The translations under genes were made by a program, and so were the position numbers. From contig JAKFFF010000109.1 of the NCBI GenBank assembly GCA_036677145.1, positions 11,515-75,514 of the forward strand: DNA of 64,000 bases, given 5' to 3'. Shown here in pieces: positions 18,743-27,591 of this stretch (position 1 is its first letter; every line of letters starts with the position of its first letter). Origin of the DNA: CADEED01 sp036677145 (GTDB lineage: Bacteria; Pseudomonadota; Gammaproteobacteria; Steroidobacterales; Steroidobacteraceae). Under the pieces are notes generated by a model that did not search any database, was not told where the DNA came from, and saw only the letters and a program-made list of their open reading frames with translations.

Positions 18743-20593
18743 TTACCGAAGCAACGAGAGGACGTTCTGCGGGATCGCATTCGCCTGGGCGAGAATCGCC
18801 GTGCCGGCCTGCTGCAGGATCTGCGCGCGGGTCAGCAATGCGGTTTCCGCGGCGAAGTCCGCATCCAGGATGCGGCTGCGCGCGGCGCTCAGGTTCTCGG
18901 CAGTCGTCGTCAGGTTGGCAACCGTCGAGGAGAAGCGGTTCTGCACCGCACCGAGGTCGGCGCGCATGCTGGTCACCTGCGAGAGTGCACCGTCGAGCAC
19001 GGCAATCGCCGCGTTCGCACCTTCCACGGTCGAGATGTTCACCGTGTCGAGACGCGTCAGCGTGGCCGCTGCCGTGTCGAGACCACCGGCGGCCAGATCC
19101 GTGCCGCCCAGGGTGAAGTTCGCGGCCGAGCTCAGCGTCAGCGTGCCACGCGTGGTGGTGCCGGCGTCGTAGTCACCGTCGGTACCGCCGCCCGAGAGCG
19201 CGCTTTCCGTGATGGCCGAAGTCGTGCCACCGTGGGTGATGCCCGCATCGTCGAAGTAATCAGCAACGGCGCCGTTGGCACCCAGCCGGTCGTTCACGAG
19301 GAGGATCGCGTTCGTGCCCGTGGCCACCAGCGAGGTGTTGCCGAGCGCGTACTGCCCTTCGATCGCCTGGCGCAGTGCCGTGCCAGTCGCCGCCGCGTTG
19401 GCGCCGTCGGCCACGACAACAGCGACGTTGCCCGAGGTGACGTTGGCAGCCGCGGTGACGAATTCATACGTCAGACCGTCGAGCTCGATGGTGTCGCCAG
19501 CCGACAGCGAAGCCGCCGTGCCGCCGTCCGCATCGAACGCGCCGGCAACCGTGAGGGTGAACGTGTCGTGGCCAGTCGGCACCGCCGTATCGGTCACGTT
19601 GAGGCCCGTGGCGTTGTAGATGGCAGTGGCGCCATCGCCGTCGCCCGAACTGGAGGTCAGCGAAATGTTGCGGCCGTCAGCAGCCGTCAACGTCAGGCGA
19701 CCCGTGCTGGCATCGGCCACCGCGGTGACGCCCGTCTGGTTAGTCACGGCGTTGATGGCCGTGGCGGCACTGCGACCCTGCGTCACAGCGCTCGCGTTGC
19801 CGGCGACCGAACCGATCGCGACACCGTTGATCACGAGTTCGCCGTTCGCGAGACCGCTGCGAGCGACCGGACCCACGGCGCCCTGCACCGAGTTCGTCGC
19901 CGTCGCGGTCACACCGGTCTGGCTGGTCTTCGAGTTGATGGCCGTGGCTTTCGCCGTGGCGCTGTCGGCGGTGACGCCGGCGGCGCTGGTGGCGGCCGAG
20001 ACGCCGACTTCCACACCGTTGACCGTGAAGCTGTTGCCGTCAAACGCGGCACTCGACACGGCGCTGCTGGTCGCCTGGTAGGCACCCAACAGGTTCGTGG
20101 TCGCGCCCGTGATACCAAACGAGATCGTCTGGTTCGCGTTGGCACCGACCTGGAACTGCGCCGAAGAGAACGTGCCGTCGAGAATGTTCTGGCCGTTGAA
20201 CTGCGTGGCCAGACCGTTGCGCTGAATTTCGGCGAGCAGCTGAGCGGATTCGGCGTTGAGCGCCGCGCGGTCAGAGGCCGAGTTCGTGCTGTTGGCGGAC
20301 TGGATCGCCAGTTCGCGAATACGCTGCAGCGCGTTGCCGGTTTCGCCGAGCGCGCCTTCAGCGGTCTGCGCGAGGGAGATACCGTCATTCGCGTTGCGGA
20401 CAGCCTGGTTCAGACCACGGATCTGCGTGGTGAAACGCTCCGAGATCGCGAGACCGGCGGCGTCGTCCTTCGCGCTGTTGATGCGCAGGCCCGAGGAGAG
20501 ACGCTGCAAGGCCGTCGCCAACTGGCCCTGTGATGTCGTGAGGTTGCGCTGAGCATTCAGCGACGCCACGTTCGTGTTGATGACTTGAGGCAT
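18743..20593 (-). CDS. fliC: Flagellin FliC
   Basis: The 616-residue protein is the filament subunit. D0/D1 regions are intact at both ends: MPQVINTNVASLNAQRNL at the start and ILAQANAIPQNVLSLLR at the end. The D1 segment LQRIRELAIQSANSTNS (89-105) matches the flagellin region recognised by TLR5. The large variable middle (about 170-520) is rich in Thr, Ala and Gly. It contains repeated flagellin-IN-type segments with N-x-x-T-x-Q-T-G-V-T-A cores, seen three times. There is one flagellin gene in the window, with its own sigma-28 promoter. Translation starts at an ATG with an AGGAG site upstream. Confidence 0.97.
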   Translation of the reverse strand: MPQVINTNVASLNAQRNLTTSQGQLATALQRLSSGLRINSAKDDAAGLAISERFTTQIRGLNQAVRNANDGISLAQTAEGALGETGNALQRIRELAIQSANSTNSASDRAALNAESAQLLAEIQRNGLATQFNGQNILDGTFSSAQFQVGANANQTISFGITGATTNLLGAYQATSSAVSSAAFDGNSFTVNGVEVGVSAATSAAGVTADSATAKATAINSKTSQTGVTATATNSVQGAVGPVARSGLANGELVINGVAIGSVAGNASAVTQGRSAATAINAVTNQTGVTAVADASTGRLTLTAADGRNISLTSSSGDGDGATAIYNATGLNVTDTAVPTGHDTFTLTVAGAFDADGGTAASLSAGDTIELDGLTYEFVTAAANVTSGNVAVVVADGANAAATGTALRQAIEGQYALGNTSLVATGTNAILLVNDRLGANGAVADYFDDAGITHGGTTSAITESALSGGGTDGDYDAGTTTRGTLTLSSAANFTLGGTDLAAGGLDTAAATLTRLDTVNISTVEGANAAIAVLDGALSQVTSMRADLGAVQNRFSSTVANLTTTAENLSAARSRILDADFAAETALLTRAQILQQAGTAILAQANAIPQNVLSLLR

Positions 20594-20654
20594 TGAAACG
20601 ACTCCTGAAAATGGTACCGGCCAAAAATTGCCGGCGGTTACTTGGCTCAGGCCT

Positions 20655-20681
20655 GTATCGGTTCAGGAGTCGGCAACTTGA
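20655..20681 (-). promoter_or_regulatory. Sigma-28 (FliA) promoter of fliC
   Basis: On the minus strand the site reads TCAAGTTG-N11-ACCGATAC, matching the FliA consensus TAAAGTTT-N11-GCCGATAA at most positions with exact spacing. The start would be near 20645, giving a leader of about 50 bases. A second site of the same form precedes flgK, which supports the call. Confidence 0.75.
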
Positions 20682-20756
20682 GCTACAGGGTTCGGCCTAC
20701 GTGATTTTGTGAGGCCTCTCACGGTATTTGTCGGCAGCCCTAAAGTCGCTCACAGA

Positions 20757-20833
20757 GTTGGTGCCGGGTGGGGGAACTGGGGAATCAGCCGCAGTGGTCG
20801 GCTAACTCCCCAGTTCCCCCACCCGGCACCAAC
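20757..20833. repeat. Long palindrome between flgL and fliC (copy A)
   Basis: Arms of 35 bases at 20757-20791 and 20799-20833 pair with only two mismatches around a seven-base loop. The arms begin GTTGGTGCCGGGTGGGGGAA. The element ends seven bases from the flgL stop and lies upstream of the fliC promoter. It could act as a terminator or 3' stabiliser for flgKL, but no clear T tract follows. It shares its GGTGCCGGGTG end and TTAGC inner edge with copies B and C. Confidence 0.9.
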
Positions 20834-20839
20834 CTGTGC

Positions 20840-22045
20840 TTACAGGTAGTCGAAGAGGGACATCTGGGCGATGCGGGTGTACGCGGCCTGCGCCGCCTGC
20901 AAGCCGGCGTATTGCTGGTTCAGCTGACTGATCGCCTCGGCATAGTCGACGTCGCGCAGCTCGGAGAGCAACGCCTGCAGATCGACCGCTTCCGATTCGC
21001 GGAAATCCGCCGCGATGTCGATCGCGTTCAATCGGGAGCCCACTTCCGCCCGCACGCTCACCGAGCGTTCGAGCGCCTTGTCGAGGTTCGCGATGGACGC
21101 GCCAATCTGCGCCTGGAACGCGGCATTGCTGCCGGCGATCGCGGGCGCGCCTTCGAGCGTGCGCGCGAGCTCGTCGAGCATCGCGAACATGTCGGTGTTC
21201 TGCGCGGGTGTGATGCTGAACGTGTCGTTCGCCGCGGGTGTCCCCGTGATCGTCACGTTTATTCCGCTGAAACTGATGCTCTGCCCAGGCGTAAACCCTG
21301 CGCCGCTCGCGATAACGACCGGCGTCGGCGTGGTGTCATCGACCACCTGCCAGTCGGTCGGGCTCGTGAACTGCAGCGTGTAGTTGTCCGCGACCCAGGC
21401 CGTCGGATCGACCACGCGCCCCACGTCGATCGTGGCGGTGCCGGTGTTGCCGGCGGTGACCGTCGTGCGGAACACGCCGTTGCGCTCGGCAATACCCATG
21501 AATACGTCCGCGCCGGTATGCACGTCGGCCAGCGACTGCGTACTGCTGATGCGGATCTGGCGCGTCGTCTGATCGCCCAGGTAGTTAGCTCCGGTCGTAC
21601 CCTGCGCGAACGGCCGCGTCGCGGTGGACGTTCCGGCAAACAGGAATTCGCCGTTGCCGTCATCCCGATTGGCCATCTCCATCAGCGCGGCCAGGTTCTG
21701 GCGCACTTCATTGGCGAGCATGCGGCGCTCTTCCAGCCCGAGCGTGGAATTCGCGCCCTGCAGCGCCACGTCGCGCGCGCTCTGCAAAAGCGTGGTGACG
21801 TCCGCGAGCGTTTGTTCCTCGTAACTGAGGCGGCTCTCGAGGATGTTCGAATTGCGTTCGTACTGCGAATTGTCCGCCAGCGTGCGGTCCAGGCCCACGG
21901 CGCGCACGGCGCCGATCGGGTCTTCGGCCGCCGTCGTGAATCGCCGGCCGGTCGTGATCTGCTGCTGCGTCTTCGCCATCTTGGCCTGATGATCGAGGAT
22001 CGCGTCGATGCTGGTGCGGTGCATGCCCGCGGTGGACAGGCGCAT
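20840..22045 (-). CDS. flgL: Hook-filament junction protein FlgL
   Basis: FlgL (HAP3) joins the hook to the filament on the filament side. The 401-residue product has a flagellin-like N-terminus (DHQAKMAKTQQQITTGRRFT region) and the HAP3 C-terminal helix with VDLQALLSELRDVDYAEAIS ending in AQMSLFDYL. Length is normal. It follows flgK by three bases. Confidence 0.95.
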   Translation of the reverse strand: MRLSTAGMHRTSIDAILDHQAKMAKTQQQITTGRRFTTAAEDPIGAVRAVGLDRTLADNSQYERNSNILESRLSYEEQTLADVTTLLQSARDVALQGANSTLGLEERRMLANEVRQNLAALMEMANRDDGNGEFLFAGTSTATRPFAQGTTGANYLGDQTTRQIRISSTQSLADVHTGADVFMGIAERNGVFRTTVTAGNTGTATIDVGRVVDPTAWVADNYTLQFTSPTDWQVVDDTTPTPVVIASGAGFTPGQSISFSGINVTITGTPAANDTFSITPAQNTDMFAMLDELARTLEGAPAIAGSNAAFQAQIGASIANLDKALERSVSVRAEVGSRLNAIDIAADFRESEAVDLQALLSELRDVDYAEAISQLNQQYAGLQAAQAAYTRIAQMSLFDYL

Positions 22046-22048
22046 GGG

Positions 22049-23935
22049 CTATCTCCGCACCGCGTTGATGAGCGTGTCGAACAGCTGGCCGGACACCGCA
22101 ATGATCTGCGCCGCGGCCGCGTAAGCCTGCTGGAAGCGCAGCATGTTGGCCGCTTCCTCGTCGAGATTCACACCGGAGATCGCATCGCGCGTAGCCAGGT
22201 CGCTGGCGTTGACCACCGCTTCCGCGTCGCGGCTCATCTGCGCGGCGCGTGTCTGCAGTCCGAGATTGCCGGTCATGCGCTCGACCGCGGCATTCACCGA
22301 CACGGTGCCGCCTTCGATGACCCCGGCGCGCATCGCATCGGCGAGCGCGAATGCATTGCGGTTGTCGCCCACCGCGCCGGCGTTGCTGCGCACGGTGAAG
22401 GTGTCGCCGGCGGCAGGCGCTCCGCTGATCTGCACGCGCCAGCCGTTGAAATCGATGTTGCCGCCCGGCGCGTAGGTCTGGGCGGCTCCGCCGTTGATCG
22501 AATATTGCGTCGCCGAGGTGAACACGATGTCCACCGGCGTCGTGAGAGTTCCGCTTACCGTCAGCACTTCGCCCGATGTGATGGTCGCATTGCCGGTGTT
22601 GCCGCTCGCCGCAGCCGCGCGAATCGGCGCCGCCGCCGCGATGCGCGCCGGGTCGGTGATGGCCACCGAGAATCCCGCCATCGCCTCGCGCGTCGGATGA
22701 ATGACGAACTGATCGCCCGAGGCCGAACCCGCGCCGACGACGATCGACAGTCCGTCGGCAAGGATTGGATCGAGTGCCGTGCCGGCGCCCGTGAAGGCAA
22801 CCGATGCGCCCGTGTCCTGCCGGCGCAGTTCATAGCCGGTGCCGATATTGGTGAGCACGTAATCGTGGGTCGTCAGCGCGCCGAGATCCACGCGCGTGGC
22901 GGTGGCGGTCGCGTCGGTCGGATTGCTGGTCGCACTGACCACACCCACGCCGCCGGTATTGAAGAAATTGCCGCCGAGCGCGCCCGTGAGGTCCATGCCC
23001 TCGCGATGCTGTGAATTGACCTGGTTCGCCACGGCGAGCGTGATGCGTCCGAGCTCGTTGCGCGCCGGATCCAGCATCTCGCGGCGCCAGTCGAGCAGAC
23101 CGCCGAGTGTGCCGCCCGAAACACTGCGCGAAATGTCGACGGTGCCGGACGGCGTCTGCAGCGCGAGCTGCACGCGTTCCGGGTCGAGTGGATTGGCGAC
23201 CGTCGTGATCTGCGAGGCCGTCGTGCCGAGCACCAGCGGCTGGCCGGTGCCGATGAATACGTTGAGCGTGGATTCGCCTTCGGCGACCACGGTGACACCG
23301 ACCTTGCCCGACAGCTGGTCGATCAGTGCATCGCGCTGGTCGAGCAGGTCGTTCGGCGCCTGGCCGGTCTGCTGGATGGCGACGGCAATGTCGCCATTGA
23401 GCCGCGCGACACCGCGCGCGAGCCCGGAAATCTCGCTCGCCTCGCCCACCAGTCGTGTATCGACGCTGGACGACATTTCGCGCAGGCGCGCGTCGTAGCT
23501 GCGCAGGCGTTCGGTCAGCGCATTGCCCTGTGCGAGCAGCACCTGGCGCGCCGAGATGGAGCTCGGCGTGCTCGAAACTTCATTGATCGCGTTCGTGAAA
23601 CCCTGCAGGGATGTGGACAACCCATTTGTGGTGTCACCCAGCAGGTTGTCGAGCCGTTCCGCCTGCGAGGCGTAGGCATCCATGCGCGCCAGCGTGCCAC
23701 TCGAAGTGCGCGCCTGCTGCGAAACGAACTGGTCGTAGATGCGGCGCACGGACGTCGCATTGACGCCGCTGCCGATCCAGTTCGTACCGTACGCCTGCGG
23801 CGTACGCGTCGCGAAGTCGACTCGCTGACGGGTGTAACCCGGCGTCGAGACGTTCGCTATGTTGTGGGCCGTCGTGTCCAGCGCGCGCTGCAACGCACGC
23901 AAACTGGAGAGGCCTGTTCCCATCATGTCAGCCAT
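22049..23935 (-). CDS. flgK: Hook-filament junction protein FlgK
   Basis: FlgK (HAP1) forms the junction on the hook side. The 628-residue product has the rod/hook/HAP N-terminal motif LDTTAHNIANVSTPGYTRQR and a large variable middle. The C-terminal helix contains GVNLDEEAANMLRFQQAYAA, the usual hook-family ending. Its start overlaps the flgJ stop by eight bases. A sigma-28 promoter lies inside the flgJ end, so flgKL can be expressed late with fliC as well as from the hook operon. Confidence 0.96.
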   Translation of the reverse strand: MADMMGTGLSSLRALQRALDTTAHNIANVSTPGYTRQRVDFATRTPQAYGTNWIGSGVNATSVRRIYDQFVSQQARTSSGTLARMDAYASQAERLDNLLGDTTNGLSTSLQGFTNAINEVSSTPSSISARQVLLAQGNALTERLRSYDARLREMSSSVDTRLVGEASEISGLARGVARLNGDIAVAIQQTGQAPNDLLDQRDALIDQLSGKVGVTVVAEGESTLNVFIGTGQPLVLGTTASQITTVANPLDPERVQLALQTPSGTVDISRSVSGGTLGGLLDWRREMLDPARNELGRITLAVANQVNSQHREGMDLTGALGGNFFNTGGVGVVSATSNPTDATATATRVDLGALTTHDYVLTNIGTGYELRRQDTGASVAFTGAGTALDPILADGLSIVVGAGSASGDQFVIHPTREAMAGFSVAITDPARIAAAAPIRAAAASGNTGNATITSGEVLTVSGTLTTPVDIVFTSATQYSINGGAAQTYAPGGNIDFNGWRVQISGAPAAGDTFTVRSNAGAVGDNRNAFALADAMRAGVIEGGTVSVNAAVERMTGNLGLQTRAAQMSRDAEAVVNASDLATRDAISGVNLDEEAANMLRFQQAYAAAAQIIAVSGQLFDTLINAVRR

Positions 23936-24926
23936 TGGTCATCGGCTCCTGCGTCGGTATCGGCGCGTCGGCGACCGACTTGAACTGATTCACATCGCGC
24001 GGCAACCGCGCGTCATTAATGAGAGGCGGCAACCGCGCGTCATTAATGAGAGGCGGCAACCGCGCGTCATTAATGTGCGGCGGCAAACGCGCGGCCACCG
24101 CGACCAGCTTGTTCGCGTACTCAGGGTCCGTGGCGTAGCCGCCCTTCTGCAGCGCGGTCGCGAAGGCGCGCACGTCACTGCCGGTGTTGAGCGCGGCCGT
24201 GTAGCGCGGGTTGTCGCGCAGCACGCGGACATAATCCGCGACACTTTCCGCGGAAGAACCATACGCGCGGAACCGTGCGTCCTCGCGGCCCGCGACGCCT
24301 GCGACATATTCCTGGGTCTGCGCCGTGACACTCGCGCCACGCCATGAACCACCGGCCTTGATGCCGAACAGGTTGTGGCTCGCGCCCGACGCATCCGCCG
24401 GCTGCGATGTGCCCCACCCGGTTTCCAACGCCGCCTGGGCCACGATGCCGCGCGGGTCGACTCCGAGCTCGCGCGCGGCGGCCTCGGCGTGCGGCAGAAT
24501 TTCGTCGATGAACTTCGCGCGCTGCGCGTCGGTGATACTGGCGCCCGGCGCCGAACTACCGGGATTCGTGGGATCGGTCCCGGACGCCGCTCCGCTGCTC
24601 AACTGGCGGATCAGCATGTCCGCGAGTCCGAGTCCCTTGCCCTGCGACAACTGCACGGCGAGCTGGTCGTCCATCATGTCCTGGTACATGTCGACCTGGT
24701 CGCTGCCGAACATCGGATCGCCGAAACTCGCGCTGCGCATGCTCTCGAGCATCATCTTCGTGAACAGACTCTCGAACTGGCGCGCGACTTCGCGCAAGGC
24801 CGCCGGATCGTTCGTGCCGGCACTGCGGCGCAGCGCGGCGAATTGCTTGAAATCGTTCGCATCCGCCGGACGCGCCTTGCTTTCGCGCGGCGCGTGCAGG
24901 GAAGTATTGTCGACACGCAAGGTCAT
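23928..24926 (-). CDS. flgJ: Bifunctional rod assembly protein and peptidoglycan hydrolase FlgJ
   Basis: FlgJ scaffolds the rod and opens peptidoglycan for it. The 332-residue product has the N-terminal rod-scaffold domain (about 25-110) and a glucosaminidase domain (about 135-278). The probable catalytic Glu168 lies in AALETGWGTS, with HNLFGIKAGGSW after it. The C-terminal tail is unusual: residues 280-309 are three tandem copies of a nine-residue unit RLPP(L/H)INDA, encoded by a 27-base repeat. A linker and the stop overlapping flgK follow. Confidence 0.95.
   Translation of the reverse strand: MTLRVDNTSLHAPRESKARPADANDFKQFAALRRSAGTNDPAALREVARQFESLFTKMMLESMRSASFGDPMFGSDQVDMYQDMMDDQLAVQLSQGKGLGLADMLIRQLSSGAASGTDPTNPGSSAPGASITDAQRAKFIDEILPHAEAAARELGVDPRGIVAQAALETGWGTSQPADASGASHNLFGIKAGGSWRGASVTAQTQEYVAGVAGREDARFRAYGSSAESVADYVRVLRDNPRYTAALNTGSDVRAFATALQKGGYATDPEYANKLVAVAARLPPHINDARLPPLINDARLPPLINDARLPRDVNQFKSVADAPIPTQEPMTNG
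23957..23983 (-). promoter_or_regulatory. Sigma-28 promoter of flgKL inside the flgJ 3' end
   Basis: On the minus strand the site reads TCAAGTCG-N11-GCCGATAC, with exact FliA spacing, and is nearly identical to the fliC site. The predicted start is about 15 bases upstream of the flgK ATG. The site is entirely within flgJ codons, so it is both coding and regulatory. Confidence 0.75.
24000..24095 (-). repeat. 27-base tandem repeat in the flgJ C-terminal tail
   Basis: Three contiguous 27-base units (24000-24026, 24027-24053, 24054-24080) are identical except for the last few bases of the third. A partial fourth runs to about 24095. Each encodes nine residues, so copy-number change would keep the frame. 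The AT-rich core CATTAATGA stands out against the GC-rich surroundings. Confidence 0.92.
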
Positions 24927-24928
24927 GA

Positions 24929-26068
24929 TCAGATGACGATGAGCTCGGCGCGCAATGCGCCGGATTCCTTGAGCGCTTCGAGAATGGCGACGAGATCGCC
25001 GGGGGCCGCGCCCACCTGGTTCACCGCGCGCACGATGTCGTTGAGATCGACGCCGGCGTCGAACACGAACATGCGCGCATCGGGCTGATGCACGTTCACC
25101 GAGCTCTGCGGCACGACCACGGTGTCGCCCTGCGCGAATTCATTGGGCTGGCTCACGGCCGCGCGTTCGGTGATCGTCACCGACAGCGAGCCGTGCGCGA
25201 CCGCCGCGGGCATCACGCGCACGTGCGCGCCGATGACCACGGTGCCGGTGCGCGAATTGACGATGACACGCGCCGGTGCGTCGCCCGGCTGGATCTCGAT
25301 CTGCTCGAGTGTCGATAGATAGGCAATGCGCTGGTTCGGATCCGCGGGCGCGGCGACCTTGACGGACACTCCGTCCATCGCCTGCGCGGTGGCGTCGCCG
25401 AGCAGATTGTTTATGCCTTCGACCAGGCGCGCCGACGTCGTGAAATCCGGCGTGTGAAGATTGAGGATGACATAGGGCGTGGACGCGAAACCCGTCGGCA
25501 CTTCGCGCTCGACCGTCGCGCCACTCGGTACGCGGCCGGCCGAGGGGACATTGACCGCGATACGCGAGCCGTCCTTGCCCGAGATGCCGAAGCCGCCGAC
25601 CACCAGGCTGCCCTGCGCCATCGCGTAGACCTGGCCGTCCGCGCCGCGCAGCGGCGTCATGATCAAACTACCGCCGCGCAGGCTGCCGGCATTGCCGATG
25701 GACGACACCGTGACATCGATGTTCTGGCCCGGCTTGGCGAACGGCGGCAGGTCCGCGTGCACGGTGACGGCCGCGACGTTCTTGAGCTGCGGGTTGGTGT
25801 TCGCCGGAATCGTGACGCCAAAGCGTATCAACATGTTCTTGATGCTCTGGATCGTGAACGGCGCCTGGCTGGTCTGGTCGCCAGTGCCGTCGAGACCGAC
25901 GACGAGGCCGTAGCCGACGAGCTGGTTGTTACGCACGCCCTGCACGGAGGCAAGGTCTTTGACGCGTTCGGCCTGCGCCGTGGCCGCGAGCAGCAGGAAC
26001 AGCGCGGCGCAAACGGCCGCGAACAAGTTCAGCGTCTCGAAACCGGAAGATCTAAGGCGGCGGCGCAT
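24929..26068 (-). CDS. flgI: Flagellar P-ring protein FlgI
   Basis: FlgI forms the periplasmic P ring around the rod. The start at 26068 is preferred because a GAGGA site precedes it; an upstream ATG at 26083 has none. The 379-residue product has a basic n-region, a hydrophobic signal core and an A-Q-A cleavage site. The conserved FlgI sequence follows, with NNQLVGYGLVVGLDGTGDQT and NMLIRFGVTIPANTNPQLKN. It ends with the family's ILEALKESGALRAELIVI. Confidence 0.96.
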   Translation of the reverse strand: MRRRLRSSGFETLNLFAAVCAALFLLLAATAQAERVKDLASVQGVRNNQLVGYGLVVGLDGTGDQTSQAPFTIQSIKNMLIRFGVTIPANTNPQLKNVAAVTVHADLPPFAKPGQNIDVTVSSIGNAGSLRGGSLIMTPLRGADGQVYAMAQGSLVVGGFGISGKDGSRIAVNVPSAGRVPSGATVEREVPTGFASTPYVILNLHTPDFTTSARLVEGINNLLGDATAQAMDGVSVKVAAPADPNQRIAYLSTLEQIEIQPGDAPARVIVNSRTGTVVIGAHVRVMPAAVAHGSLSVTITERAAVSQPNEFAQGDTVVVPQSSVNVHQPDARMFVFDAGVDLNDIVRAVNQVGAAPGDLVAILEALKESGALRAELIVI

Positions 26069-26086
26069 GGTCGGAGTCCTCATCAG

Positions 26087-26776
26087 CTAAAAGGGCGTCA
26101 ACGGAGAATTGAAGAAGCGATACAGCCAGCCCGGCTTGCTGGCATTCGCCACCGTGCCCTGCCCGCCGTAGGAAATGTATGCATCGGCGATCTTCCACGA
26201 GACCACCGAGTTGTCGGGCGCGATGTCCGAGGGACGCACGATGCCCTGCACGCGCACGTATTCACGGCCCGTGTTGATCGTCACGAGCTTCTGCCCGCGT
26301 ACCAGCAGGTTGCCGTTCGCAAAACGCTTGGCGACGGTCACGCTGATCTGGCCATCGAGCGCGTTGCTCTGTTTGCTGGCGCCATTGCCCGCGAAACTCG
26401 ATTCATTGTTCATCGAGCCTTCGAGGATCGGCGTGCCGTTGACCGTGATGGGGCGGCCGAAAATCTCCGGGCCCGTCATCGCGGCTTCGCTCGCCTTGTT
26501 GGTCGTCGTGCTGGCGGTCTTCTCGGCGCTGGTGTTCTCCTGCAACCGGATCGTGAGCGTGTCGCCGACATTGCGCGCGGTGACGTTATTCCACAGCGAC
26601 ACGTCCGTGCCCTGCGCATAGATGGCGCCGGCGGTGGCCTGCGGCATTTCCGCCTCGGCCGGCCAGGTCGCATCGAATTCGCGGCCGCCGTCTTCCTTGA
26701 CCATGGCGCAGCCGCTGATGAGCAGCGCCACCGCGATCACGCAGGCAAAGCTCAGATTGCGTTCGGCATGGTTCAT
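26087..26776 (-). CDS. flgH: Flagellar L-ring lipoprotein FlgH
   Basis: FlgH forms the outer-membrane L ring. The 229-residue product has a lipoprotein signal with lipobox LLISGC (lipidated Cys23). The conserved DVSLWNNVTARNVGDTLTIR segment and a C-terminal beta-rich part follow. The start ATG at 26776-26774 overlaps the flgG stop by four bases. The same frame is open far upstream through flgG, so an over-long 485-residue call should be avoided. Confidence 0.95.
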   Translation of the reverse strand: MNHAERNLSFACVIAVALLISGCAMVKEDGGREFDATWPAEAEMPQATAGAIYAQGTDVSLWNNVTARNVGDTLTIRLQENTSAEKTASTTTNKASEAAMTGPEIFGRPITVNGTPILEGSMNNESSFAGNGASKQSNALDGQISVTVAKRFANGNLLVRGQKLVTINTGREYVRVQGIVRPSDIAPDNSVVSWKIADAYISYGGQGTVANASKPGWLYRFFNSPLTPF

Positions 26777-27558
26777 AACTGGTTGTTCACGTATTCGAGC
26801 ATCTGGTCGGCGGTCGAGATGGCCTTGGAGTTCATCTCGTACGCACGCTGCGTCTCGATCATGTTGACGAGTTCTTCGACGACGTTGACGTTGGACGCCT
26901 CGACCGAGCCCTGCGTCGTCGCGCCGAGTCCGTTCTGCTGCGGCGTGCCCGTCTGCGCCGGACCGCTCGCGGCGGTCTCGACCAGCAGGTTTTCGCCGAG
27001 CGGCTGCAGGCCGGCCGGGTTCACGAAATCCGTGAGCTGCAGCTGACCCACCGTCACCGGCGCGGCCTGTCCCGCCACGCGTACGCTGACCACGCCGTCG
27101 CGGCCGATGGTCACGCTCTGCGAGCCTTCCGGAATGCTGATGCCGGGCTGCAGCGTGTATCCGCTCGAGGTCACCATCTGTCCCTGCGCCGACAACTGGA
27201 AGCTGCCGTCGCGCGTGTAGGCGGTGGTGCCGTCGGGCAACTGGATCTGGAAGAAGCCGCGGCCTTCGATGGCCACGTCGAGCGCGTTGTCGGTCTGCGT
27301 GAGACCACCCTGCGTATAGAGTTTTTCGGTTGCGACGACGCGCACGCCGGTGCCGAGGTGCACGCCCGAGGGGGCCTGCGTGTCCTGCGAGGTCGAGCCG
27401 CCGGCCTGGCGTACGTTCTGGTACAGCAGGTCTTCGAACACCGCGCGGCCTTTCTTGAAGCCACTGGTGCTGACGTTCGCGAGGTTGTTGGACGTGACCG
27501 CGAGGCGCGTCTGCTGCGCGTCGAGTCCGGTCTTGGCGGCCCACAATGCTGGATTCAT
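26773..27558 (-). CDS. flgG: Distal rod protein FlgG
   Basis: FlgG builds the distal rod. The 261-residue product has the rod/hook N-terminal motif MNPALWAAKTGLDAQQTRLA with NNLANVSTSGFKKGRAVFED. The central TQTDNALDVAIEGRGFFQIQ phrase and the C-terminal VVEELVNMIETQRAYEMNSK motif follow. Length is that of E. coli FlgG. It lies 33 bases after flgF. Confidence 0.97.
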   Translation of the reverse strand: MNPALWAAKTGLDAQQTRLAVTSNNLANVSTSGFKKGRAVFEDLLYQNVRQAGGSTSQDTQAPSGVHLGTGVRVVATEKLYTQGGLTQTDNALDVAIEGRGFFQIQLPDGTTAYTRDGSFQLSAQGQMVTSSGYTLQPGISIPEGSQSVTIGRDGVVSVRVAGQAAPVTVGQLQLTDFVNPAGLQPLGENLLVETAASGPAQTGTPQQNGLGATTQGSVEASNVNVVEELVNMIETQRAYEMNSKAISTADQMLEYVNNQL

Positions 27559-27591
27559 ATACGTCTCCTCAGAATCTGGTTAGGCCGCGGC

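Noticed and set aside
18431..20533. 700-residue plus-strand open frame opposite fliC
   Set aside because: It is the antisense of flagellin codons, has no ribosome site and shows no family features.
20768..23014. 748-residue plus-strand open frame opposite flgL and flgK, starting in palindrome A
   Set aside because: Arg-rich low-complexity translation typical of antisense frames in high-GC DNA.
24000..24095. Possible CRISPR-like array
   Set aside because: The units are contiguous with no spacers, in frame within flgJ, and encode a protein repeat.
26087..27544. Apparent 485-residue FlgH with a long N-terminus
   Set aside because: The upstream part is the shadow of flgG; the lipoprotein signal starts at 26776.
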